Below, in pieces: positions 51,811 to 60,784 of a stretch of 64,000 bases of DNA (its first letter is position 1; every line of letters starts with the position of its first letter). Source of the DNA: JAVJUS01 sp040220455 (GTDB lineage Bacteria > Pseudomonadota > Alphaproteobacteria > DSM-16000 > Inquilinaceae); assembly GCA_040220455.1 (NCBI GenBank), contig JAVJUS010000107.1, forward strand, positions 62,001 to 126,000, given 5' to 3'. The notes beneath the pieces were generated by a model. It saw only the letters and a program-made list of their open reading frames with translations, did no database searches and was not told the origin of the DNA. Position numbers and translations under genes: made by a program.

Positions 51811-52806
51811 TCAGTTACCCATGTTGCCCCAGTGCCGCTCCTCGTCGACGTTCTCGGCCGTGATCAGGTAGGGCTGGGTCTGCATGTTGTCGTCGTAGTC
51901 GCGGCCCTCGAAATAGGCGATGACCTGCTCGAGGATGCCGCCGCCGCCCATGGCGTAGGGGTCCTGGGCGACCGTCGCGTCCTGGGTGCCCTCGCGGATG
52001 CGGTCGAGTGCCAGCGGCGTGCCGTCGAGGCCGACGACGACCACGTGGCCCTCCTCGCCCGGCGGCACCAGGCGTCCGATCTGGCGCAGCGCGGAGACGA
52101 TGCCGCGCACCATCTCGTCGTTGTGGCTGAACACGCCCTTGATGTCCGGATCCTGGGTGAAGGCGTCGAGCACCATCTTGTAGGCGTTGTCGGCCACCCA
52201 CTCGGTGTTGAGCGAGCGTACCTCGATGCCCGGATGGGCCTCGGCCATGCGCTCGGTGAAGCCCTGGTGGCGGCTCTGCGCCTGGGCCGAGCCGACCGAG
52301 CCGCGGGTCTCCAGCACGACGCCCTCGTCTCCGATCATCCCGGCCAGCGCATCGGCGCCCATGGAGCCGCCGGCGACGTTGTCGAAGTCGACGAAGCCGA
52401 GGTAGTCACCCTCCGGAGGCGCGTTCTCCATGATGAAGACCGGGATGCCGGCCTCGTTGGCCCGCTTGACGCCGGCGACGAGCAGGGCGGCGTCGATCGG
52501 GTTGATGACCAGGGCGTCGGGCTGCTTGGTGATGGCGTCGAGCGTCTGGGTCACCTGCAGGTTCGGGTCGCCCTTGCCGTCGATGACGTTGAGGTCGATG
52601 CCCGCCTCCTCGGCCCGGCGCTCCATGCCGTCGACCATGGCGACCTGGTATTCGAACTGAAGGCCGAAGGTGACGTATTCGACGCGCTTGCCCGCGGCGT
52701 CGCCCTCGGCCGCGTGGCCGGCCTGCGGGGCGGACAGGCCGATGGCGAACAGAGCCGCGGCCCCGACGGACATCAGGGCCCGTCGCGTGATGTGCCTGGC
52801 ACTCAT
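51811..52806 (-). CDS. Sugar ABC transporter substrate-binding protein (RbsB type)
   Basis: A 331-residue periplasmic protein with signal MSARHITRRALMSVGAAAL (cleavage near GHAA). The type I sugar-binding fold is seen in VEYVTFGLQFEYQ, PDALVINPIDAALL, GVFSHNDEMVRGI and VVVGLDGTPLAL. It belongs to the ribose/autoinducer-2/xylitol group and feeds the permease and ATPase upstream in the same operon. It is unusual only in being the last gene of the set. Ligand not identifiable. Confidence 0.9.
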   Translation of the reverse strand: MSARHITRRALMSVGAAALFAIGLSAPQAGHAAEGDAAGKRVEYVTFGLQFEYQVAMVDGMERRAEEAGIDLNVIDGKGDPNLQVTQTLDAITKQPDALVINPIDAALLVAGVKRANEAGIPVFIMENAPPEGDYLGFVDFDNVAGGSMGADALAGMIGDEGVVLETRGSVGSAQAQSRHQGFTERMAEAHPGIEVRSLNTEWVADNAYKMVLDAFTQDPDIKGVFSHNDEMVRGIVSALRQIGRLVPPGEEGHVVVVGLDGTPLALDRIREGTQDATVAQDPYAMGGGGILEQVIAYFEGRDYDDNMQTQPYLITAENVDEERHWGNMGN

Positions 52807-52910
52807 GGCTTCCTCCGTTGGTTGGTTGTCGTTTCCTTGTCCGCACCGATCGACCCCGGATCGTGGATCGGGACCGGTGGGGCGTCCCGACGGGGGTGGG
52901 CCGGACGGCG

Positions 52911-54020
52911 TCAGCCGCCCGGCGAGGCGCCGGGTGCGGGGCCGCCCCCCGAACCGCCGGACCGGCCGCGCTCCTTCTCGCGCCGGATCTCCATGGTCCG
53001 GCGCAGCAGGCCGGCCTCGACATAGCGCCGGCGATAGACGTCGAGCGCGGCAGCAGCGGCGATCACCACGCCGCTGACCACGTAGTCGTAGTTGGGCGGC
53101 ACGTTGAGCAGGTTGACCGCGTTCTGGACCAGGCCCAGGAGCAGCACGCCGAGGATCACGCCGACGATCCGCCCCTCGCCGCCGAACAGGCTGACGCCGC
53201 CGATGACCACGGCGGAGATGACGACGAGCTCGTAGCCGAAGCCCGCCGTCGCCGCGCCGGCCTCCAGGCGCGCCGTCATCATCAGCCCGGCGAGCGCGGC
53301 GGCGAGCCCGGAGATGACATAGGCGGTGACGATCACCCGGTCGGTCCGGATGCCGGCGAGCCGCGCGGCCACGGCGTTGCCGCCGGTGGCGTAGACCTCC
53401 CGGCCGAAGCGCGTCCGCGTCAGCACGAAATGGGCGAGGAGGCCGAGCAGGGCGGTCAGGATGATGACGACCGGGATGCCGAACAGCCGCGACGCCTGGA
53501 TGTCGACATAGACGCCGGGAACCGGCGCGATGTTGCGCCCGTCGGAGATCAGGTAGGCGACGCCACGGGCCACGCTCATCATGGCGAGCGTGGCGATGAG
53601 CGGCGGGATCCGCATCACGGTCACGTTGAAGCCGTTGATCAGGCCGATCCCGGCCCCGGCGCCCAACGCCGCCAGCGCCCCGACCCAGACCGGCAGGTCC
53701 GCCTGCATCGACAGCGTGACGCACAGAACCGACGACAGCGCCAGCACCGCGCCGACCGACAGGTCGATGCCGGCGACCAGGATGACGAAGGCCTGACCCA
53801 TGGCCATGACCGCGATGATCGTCGACGAGAACAGCAGGTTCTCGATGTTGATCCGGGTCAGGAAGACCGGCGAGGCGAAGGTCAGCAGCGTGCCGCCGAT
53901 CGCGATGACGACCAGCAGCCCCAGGCTCTGGACCGCGTCCAGGATCCGGGTTCCGGCACTCGCCGCGGCCGGCCCGGTATCCGTCTTCCGGGCCTCGGTG
54001 AGGGATTCGTTCGTCGTCAT
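52911..54020 (-). CDS. Sugar ABC transporter permease (RbsC type)
   Basis: A 369-residue membrane protein with about nine to ten hydrophobic segments and the RbsC landmarks AVMAMGQAFVILVAGIDLSVGA and NGFNVTVMRIPPLIATLAMM. It lies 13 bases after the ATPase gene. Its C-terminal tail is Gly/Pro-rich. It is the channel subunit of the ribose-type importer. Confidence 0.92.
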   Translation of the reverse strand: MTTNESLTEARKTDTGPAAASAGTRILDAVQSLGLLVVIAIGGTLLTFASPVFLTRINIENLLFSSTIIAVMAMGQAFVILVAGIDLSVGAVLALSSVLCVTLSMQADLPVWVGALAALGAGAGIGLINGFNVTVMRIPPLIATLAMMSVARGVAYLISDGRNIAPVPGVYVDIQASRLFGIPVVIILTALLGLLAHFVLTRTRFGREVYATGGNAVAARLAGIRTDRVIVTAYVISGLAAALAGLMMTARLEAGAATAGFGYELVVISAVVIGGVSLFGGEGRIVGVILGVLLLGLVQNAVNLLNVPPNYDYVVSGVVIAAAAALDVYRRRYVEAGLLRRTMEIRREKERGRSGGSGGGPAPGASPGG

Positions 54021-54033
54021 GTCGATGCGACCT

Positions 54034-55551
<1,518 letters not shown>

Positions 55552-55624
55552 GGTCGATTCCCCCTCGTCCTCGACCGTCCCGATGTCTCGCCGCCGACCG
55601 CCCCCCGACGGCCGCGGCGCCCGG

Positions 55625-56467
55625 TCAGTTGCCCTGCTCGTCCATGACGCGCCGGAGGTAGTCGAACGACTCCCGCGCGATCCGGTCGGGCTCGACGGAG
55701 CGGCGGTCGAAGCCGATCTCCATCGTCACGTAGCCGTCGAATCCGATCTCGCCCAACGCCGCCAGCACGGCGCGGTAGTCGACGCGGCCGCCGTCGCTCG
55801 GCGCCCCGCGGTTGGCGTCGGCCAGATGGATGTGCCCGAGATCGCGGCCCATGCGCCGGACGTAGTCGGTCGAGACCTCGTTGCGGTAGAGCGCGTGGTA
55901 GGTGTCGAACATCACCTTGACGTTCGCGCCGCCCACCTCGCGCATCATCCTCAGCGCGTCGTCGCAGGATTCGACCAGGTTGCCGTCGGCGGAGGTCGGC
56001 TCGACCGCCATCGTCACGCCGGCGCCCGCGGCGTGCTCGGCGACCGCCGCCAGGGCGTCGCGGCTCCACGCCCAGGCCTCCTCGCGCGGCGTGCCGAAAA
56101 CCTGCCAGCCGGCGACGTAGAGCACCGTCGCGCCGCCCCATTCCGCGCACAGATCGACGACCTTCTTGTACTGGTCGATGGTCGCCGCGCGCTCCTCGGG
56201 CAGGGGCGAGGCGGCGTTGAAGCCGGGCCCGCCGCCCGGCGCGGGCAGCATGCTGGCGAGCGCCAGGCCGTTGGCCTCCAGGCAGCCGCGGATCTCGCGC
56301 CGGCGGTCGGCGTCGAGATAGTCCGGATAGGCGTGCGGGGCGGCGGCGCCGATCTCGATCCCGTCATAGCCGATGCGCGCCAGGCGCTCGATCACGTCGG
56401 TGATCGGGTACGACGGCACCCAGACCGGGAAACTGGAATAGACCCAGGTGTTGAACGCCAGCTTCAT
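55625..56467 (-). CDS. Sugar phosphate isomerase/epimerase-like TIM barrel (xylose isomerase-like)
   Basis: A 280-residue protein of the AP-endonuclease-2/xylose isomerase-like fold. Metal-binding type blocks are MAVEPTSADGN (Glu), VMFDTYHALY, HIHLADANRGAPSDG and VTMEIGFD. Such enzymes isomerise or epimerise keto sugars such as hydroxypyruvate, tagatose or inosose derivatives. ATG 56467 follows GGAGG. It lies between the sugar importer and the flavin enzyme in one operon. Confidence 0.9.
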   Translation of the reverse strand: MKLAFNTWVYSSFPVWVPSYPITDVIERLARIGYDGIEIGAAAPHAYPDYLDADRRREIRGCLEANGLALASMLPAPGGGPGFNAASPLPEERAATIDQYKKVVDLCAEWGGATVLYVAGWQVFGTPREEAWAWSRDALAAVAEHAAGAGVTMAVEPTSADGNLVESCDDALRMMREVGGANVKVMFDTYHALYRNEVSTDYVRRMGRDLGHIHLADANRGAPSDGGRVDYRAVLAALGEIGFDGYVTMEIGFDRRSVEPDRIARESFDYLRRVMDEQGN

Positions 56468-56520
56468 CGTCCTCCCCCCAAAACCAAGCAGAGTTTTTTC
56501 ATTCCGGCGCCCGTGGCGCC

Positions 56521-58599
56521 CTACAGCGTCTTGGCCAGCTCGAACGCCTCCTCGATCACGCTCTGGATCAGCCGCGGCACGACGCAGTCCCCTACGCGCT
56601 CGATGCGGATGTCGGTGAAGTCGTCCGACTGTCGCAGGGCGAGGTAGAGATCCTCGCGCGAGCGGCGGCCGATCACCGGCACGACCCAGTCCACGTCCTC
56701 GATCACCTCGTCCTCGCCCGGCATCAGCACGTATTTGGCCCAGCCGATCGCGTCGGCGCCGCTGAACACGGCGGCCACCGTCACGCTGCCCGGCGCGATC
56801 GAGACGACCTGGGTGGCGCCGCGCAGGGTGATGCCCTTGATCGCCGCGCGGCGGTAGAACAGCGTCCGCGTCCCGCCCTCCATCGTCTCGCCCACCGAAT
56901 GGGCGGCGACGACGGTCACCCGGCAGCCGTCGTCGGCCAGGTACTCCGCCGTGCCGGCGGCCTCCCAGTGGCCGTTGTTGTCGATGACGACGACATGGCC
57001 CGACAGGCGCACCTCGCCCGAGAGCACCCGGTCCGCGGAGACGACGTCGGGGCCGTCGAGACCGTCGAGGTCGATCGGGATCTGCCGGCCCCATTCGCGC
57101 GACAGGCGGGTGCCGTCCTCGGGCTCGCCCGGCAGGTTCGGCTCGGAGCCGGTGGCGACGATCACAACGTCCGGATCGAGGGCGCGGATCGCCTCCGGCG
57201 TCGCCTCGACGCCCAGGCGCACATCGACGCCGTATTCTTGCGCGGCGGCCTCCAGGTAGGAGACGACCTCGCCGATCGTGCCGTGCTCCGGCTGGACGAC
57301 GGCGAGGTTGATCAGCCCGCCCAGGCGCTTGGCCTTCTCCAGCAGGATCACGCGATGGCCCCGGCGCGCGGCGATTTCCGCGACCTTGAGGCCCGCCGGC
57401 CCGCCGCCGGCGACGACGACGGTCTTCGGCTCCGCCGCGACGGCCAGGAGCCGGTCGCTCATCGTCGCCTCGCGGCCGGCGCCGGGATTGTGGATGCAGC
57501 GCACCCCCTTCTCCTGGCCCACCTGGTGGATGCAGCCATCGTTGCAGGAAATGCAGTAGCGCACCAGGTAGCCGCGCCCCTCGGCCAGCTTGCGCGGCGT
57601 CTCGGGGTCGGCGATGAGCTGGCGGGCCATGCCGATCAGGTCGGCCTCGCCGTCGCGGATCAGGTTGTCGCCCGCCTGCGGCTCGATCCGCCCGAAGGCA
57701 ACCACGGGCAGCCCGGTCGACTGCTTGAGCGCGGTGTTGATCCGGCGGAAGTCCGCGCTGTCGACGGCGGCCGGCGGGATCTCCATCCAATAGCTGGAGA
57801 ACGAGCCGGCGTCGGCGTTGAAGTAGTCGACCAGCCCCGTGGCCTCGAGCGCCGCGGCCATCTCCAGGCCGTAGTCGGTGTCGTAGCCGAAGGGGGTGAA
57901 TTCGTTGACGCAGATCCGCACGCCGATCGGCACGTCGTCGCCCACGGCCTTCCGGATCGCCGCCAGGACCTCGAAGGACAGGCGCATCCGGTTTTCGAAG
58001 CTGCCGCCATAGGCGTCGGTGCGGCGGTTGAAGAAGGGCGAGGCGAAGGAGCGCAGCAGCCCGTCATGGGCGATCTTGATCTCCACGCCGTCGAGCCCGG
58101 CGGCGACCAGGTTGCGCGCGCTGGCGGCGAAGCCGTCGATGACGGCCTGGATGTCCTCCAGATCCATCGCCTTGGTCGAGTGCAGGCTCGACGGCTCGGG
58201 CATCTGGGTCGGCGCCCACATGATGTGCGGCGGGTTCTCGAGCGAGGTGTGGCCGCCATGGGTGAGCTGGCCGAACAGCCGGGCGCCGTGGGCGTGCACC
58301 GCCTCGGCCACCCGGGCCAGCGGCGGCACGACGGCCGGGTCCCAGGCGTTGACGAAGCGCCGGGACATCTTGCCGGTCGGATGGATCGCCATGCTCTCCA
58401 TGACGATCAGGCCGACCCCGCCGCGCGCCCGCTCCTCGTGATAGGCGCGATGGTCGTCCGACGGCATGCCCTGGCGCGTGCCCAGCGCCGTGAAGTGGGG
58501 CTGGAAGACGACGCGATTGCGCAGGTCGACCTTGCCGATGCGGAACGGACTGAGGAGATGCGCGAAGGGCGCCGCCGCTTGCGGCCGGGTATCCGGCAT
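56521..58599 (-). CDS. Old Yellow Enzyme-family Fe-S flavin oxidoreductase (2,4-dienoyl-CoA reductase/TMADH type)
   Basis: A 692-residue multidomain enzyme. An FMN TIM barrel (about 10-370) includes KIAHDGLLRSFASPFFNRR and YGGSFENRM. Four cysteines in C-x2-C-x3-C-x11-C (349, 352, 356, 368) should bind a 4Fe-4S cluster. A C-terminal pyridine nucleotide region begins with VVVAGGGPAGLKVAEIA near 395. Relatives include dienoyl-CoA reductase and trimethylamine dehydrogenase. It heads the operon with strong AGGGAGGGG in front of ATG 58599 and two operators upstream. The catalytic role in sugar-like catabolism is unknown. Confidence 0.93.
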   Translation of the reverse strand: MPDTRPQAAAPFAHLLSPFRIGKVDLRNRVVFQPHFTALGTRQGMPSDDHRAYHEERARGGVGLIVMESMAIHPTGKMSRRFVNAWDPAVVPPLARVAEAVHAHGARLFGQLTHGGHTSLENPPHIMWAPTQMPEPSSLHSTKAMDLEDIQAVIDGFAASARNLVAAGLDGVEIKIAHDGLLRSFASPFFNRRTDAYGGSFENRMRLSFEVLAAIRKAVGDDVPIGVRICVNEFTPFGYDTDYGLEMAAALEATGLVDYFNADAGSFSSYWMEIPPAAVDSADFRRINTALKQSTGLPVVAFGRIEPQAGDNLIRDGEADLIGMARQLIADPETPRKLAEGRGYLVRYCISCNDGCIHQVGQEKGVRCIHNPGAGREATMSDRLLAVAAEPKTVVVAGGGPAGLKVAEIAARRGHRVILLEKAKRLGGLINLAVVQPEHGTIGEVVSYLEAAAQEYGVDVRLGVEATPEAIRALDPDVVIVATGSEPNLPGEPEDGTRLSREWGRQIPIDLDGLDGPDVVSADRVLSGEVRLSGHVVVIDNNGHWEAAGTAEYLADDGCRVTVVAAHSVGETMEGGTRTLFYRRAAIKGITLRGATQVVSIAPGSVTVAAVFSGADAIGWAKYVLMPGEDEVIEDVDWVVPVIGRRSREDLYLALRQSDDFTDIRIERVGDCVVPRLIQSVIEEAFELAKTL

Positions 58600-58674
58600 G
58601 TCCCCTCCCTCGATCGTCGCGGCGTCCGGGGCGCGGGTCCGTGGCGGTCGCGCTCCCTTGTTCGCTCGTTGTGT

Positions 58675-58698
58675 GTAATCGATTACGTAAACGATTAC
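58675..58698. promoter_or_regulatory. Tandem LacI-type operators upstream of the OYE operon
   Basis: GTAATCGATTAC (58675-58686) is a perfect palindrome, and GTAAACGATTAC (58687-58698) follows immediately with one change. They lie 76-99 bases before the ATG at 58599. The CG centre with TAAnCGnTTA flanks fits LacI-family sites, and the LacI gene is adjacent. Confidence 0.75.
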
Positions 58699-58762
58699 TC
58701 AAGAGGCGGGCGGAGTCAATGCCTGATCGACGGGGTGGCGGGCGTCTCTCGGAAGGCGGCCG

Positions 58763-59764
58763 TCAGCCGGAGGAATCGCGCACCAGCATGGTGGTCGGCA
58801 GGGTCACCGTGATCGGCGGGCCGGTGCGCTGCTTGCGCAGGCGGGCGTGGAGCAGCAGCGCCGCCTCGCGGCCCATCTCGTAGCTCGGCTGGGCGACGGC
58901 GGTGATGCGCGGGCGGAAGGAATCCGCCCAGGGGAAGTCGTCGAAGCCGACCAGCGCGATGTCCGCCGGGCACGACAGCCCTCGGGCGTCGAGTGCGCGC
59001 ACCATGCCGAGCGTCATGAAGTTGTTGGTGCAGAAGACCGCGTCCGGCCGGGGATCGAGGTCCAGGACGGCGAGGCCGCCGCGATAGGCGGCGTCGATGT
59101 CCGACGCGCTGTCGACCCGCAGGCACGGGTCTGCCGCGAGACCCGCCGCGCGCAGGGCGTCCTCGTAGCCCTCGACGCGGCGGTCGATGGAATCGGCGTG
59201 CAGCGTCGCCTTCAGGATCGCGATGCGGCGGTGGCCCCGGTCCAGCAGGTGACGGACGAGCTCGCGCGCGGCCTGGCGGTTGTCGACGACGACCTGGTCG
59301 GCGCGGACCGCCGACAGCGACCGGTCGACGAAGACGACGGGGAACTGGCGTTTGACGAGAGCCTGGAGATAGTCCTCGTTGCCGCCCGCCGGCGCCAGGA
59401 TCAGGCCGTCGACGCGCTTTTCCATGATGACGTCGAGGTACTTGCGCTCCTTGTCGGCGTCTTCCTCGGTGTTGCAGAGAATGAGGTTCTGGTTCTCTCC
59501 GAGCCCGTTGATCGTGTCCTCGACCCCCTTGTAGAGATCGGAGAAGAACGGGTTCTTGATGTCGGAGATGATGACGCCGATCGTGCCGGTCTCGCTGCGG
59601 CGCAGGCTGCGGGCGATGCCGTCGCGCCGGTAGTCCAGCTCGGCGATCGCGGCGACGACCCGTTCCTTCGTCTCCGGCGCCACGTAGCGCGAGTCGTTGA
59701 GGACATGCGACACGGTCGCGACAGAGACGCCCGCCATCGTCGCGACATCGCGGATCGTCGCCAT
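58763..59764 (-). CDS. LacI-family transcriptional regulator
   Basis: A 333-residue repressor with a full N-terminal helix-turn-helix and hinge (MATIRDVATMAGVSVATVSHVL, 1-60) and a periplasmic-binding-like sugar domain (GTIGVIISDIKNPFFSDL, IALVGFDDFPWADSF). The effector is probably a sugar or phosphosugar derived from the imported ligand. The site GTAATCGATTAA lies upstream of its own start and matches the tandem sites in front of the OYE operon, so autoregulation and control of that operon are likely. Confidence 0.94.
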   Translation of the reverse strand: MATIRDVATMAGVSVATVSHVLNDSRYVAPETKERVVAAIAELDYRRDGIARSLRRSETGTIGVIISDIKNPFFSDLYKGVEDTINGLGENQNLILCNTEEDADKERKYLDVIMEKRVDGLILAPAGGNEDYLQALVKRQFPVVFVDRSLSAVRADQVVVDNRQAARELVRHLLDRGHRRIAILKATLHADSIDRRVEGYEDALRAAGLAADPCLRVDSASDIDAAYRGGLAVLDLDPRPDAVFCTNNFMTLGMVRALDARGLSCPADIALVGFDDFPWADSFRPRITAVAQPSYEMGREAALLLHARLRKQRTGPPITVTLPTTMLVRDSSG

Positions 59765-59818
59765 GGACCCGGCCTCGCTCGCGTGGTTGATCCGACCGAT
59801 CTGATGCGGTGCCTATAC

Positions 59819-59830
59819 GTAATCGATTAA
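59819..59830. promoter_or_regulatory. LacI-type operator upstream of the regulator gene
   Basis: GTAATCGATTAA shares the palindromic core TAATCGATTA with the sites at 58675-58698. It lies 55 bases upstream of the LacI start at 59764, which supports autoregulation. Confidence 0.7.
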
Positions 59831-59917
59831 CCCGGACCACTGCAAGGTCCCCTGCGCCGCCGGCCGAACCGGGCCCGAAATCCCGGTGAGGCTGGCGGGA
59901 AGGGCGAGGGCGCGCCT

Positions 59918-60631
59918 TCAGCTTTTCGGAACCGGTCGGTCGCGTTCCTCGTCGAGCCAGCTGTGGATCGCGCCGCGAATGGACATGGTGTGGCGTTCCA
60001 TGACCTTGCGCGCCTTCTTGCCGTTCCTCGCGCGCAGCAGCGACGCGATCTCCTCGTGCTCCTGCATCGAGCGGGCGTTCAGGTCGCGGCTGGTGTTGGC
60101 GACGTTGCGCGCGCGCTCCACGTGATTGAGCAGGTTGGTGTGGATCTCGGTGAGGACGCGGTTCCGCCCCGCCTTGACGATCGCCTTGTGGATCCGGTTG
60201 TTCTCCCGGAAATAGCCGGCGACATCGCCGTTCTCGAAATGGCCCATCATCTCGTCGTGGATGGCGAGGATGGCCGTGATCTCCGCTTCGCTGCCCACGG
60301 CGCAGGCGGCCTCTATGGCGAGGCCCTCGAGGGCGGCGATGATCGAGAGGTTGTCGTCGATGCCCTCCAGAGTCGGCCGGGTGACGACCGCCCCGCGGTT
60401 GGGCTGCAGGTCGAGCAACCCCTCGGATTCCAATACCTTGAAGGCCTGGCGCAGCGGCGTGCGCGAGACGCCGAAGCGGACGCTCAGCTCGGCTTCGGGC
60501 ATCTTGGCGCCCGGTTCCCACTGACCGGCGACGATCTCGTCGCGAAGCCTGGAGACGATCTGGGGCACCAGCGGCAGCCGCACGATCGTCGATCCGGAGG
60601 GGGCTTCCTCGTAGTCGTCGTGGTCTTTCAT
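59918..60631 (-). CDS. GntR-family transcriptional regulator with FCD domain
   Basis: A 237-residue regulator. The winged helix covers about 15-85 (IVSRLRDEIVAGQW, ELSVRFGVSRTPLRQAFKVL, GLLDLQPNRGAVVTRP), and the rest is an all-helical FCD ligand domain. ATG 60631 is clear from the conserved N-terminus. It diverges from the molybdenum hydroxylase genes at 60785, and the perfect palindrome at 60756-60771 between them is its probable site. It likely represses that operon. Confidence 0.9.
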   Translation of the reverse strand: MKDHDDYEEAPSGSTIVRLPLVPQIVSRLRDEIVAGQWEPGAKMPEAELSVRFGVSRTPLRQAFKVLESEGLLDLQPNRGAVVTRPTLEGIDDNLSIIAALEGLAIEAACAVGSEAEITAILAIHDEMMGHFENGDVAGYFRENNRIHKAIVKAGRNRVLTEIHTNLLNHVERARNVANTSRDLNARSMQEHEEIASLLRARNGKKARKVMERHTMSIRGAIHSWLDEERDRPVPKS

Positions 60632-60755
60632 CGCCTTCCTCGGGGTCTCGCGGTCGGGGCGGGCCTCCGCCACGGCGCGCTCATACCAAATCACCGCCGG
60701 GCTTGACAGCGTGGTTATCCGTCGCTCACGCTGAATACCAGATTTTGGATCTTGT

Positions 60756-60771
60756 ATTTTGTATACAAAAT
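60756..60771. promoter_or_regulatory. Perfect 16-bp palindrome ATTTTGTATACAAAAT, candidate FCD operator
   Basis: It is perfectly symmetric and contains TTGTATACAA, the usual form of FCD-GntR sites. It lies between the FCD regulator (start 60631) and the Mo-hydroxylase gene (start 60785), 14 bases before that ATG, where binding should block expression. Confidence 0.75.
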
Positions 60772-60784
60772 GCAAGGTCACATC

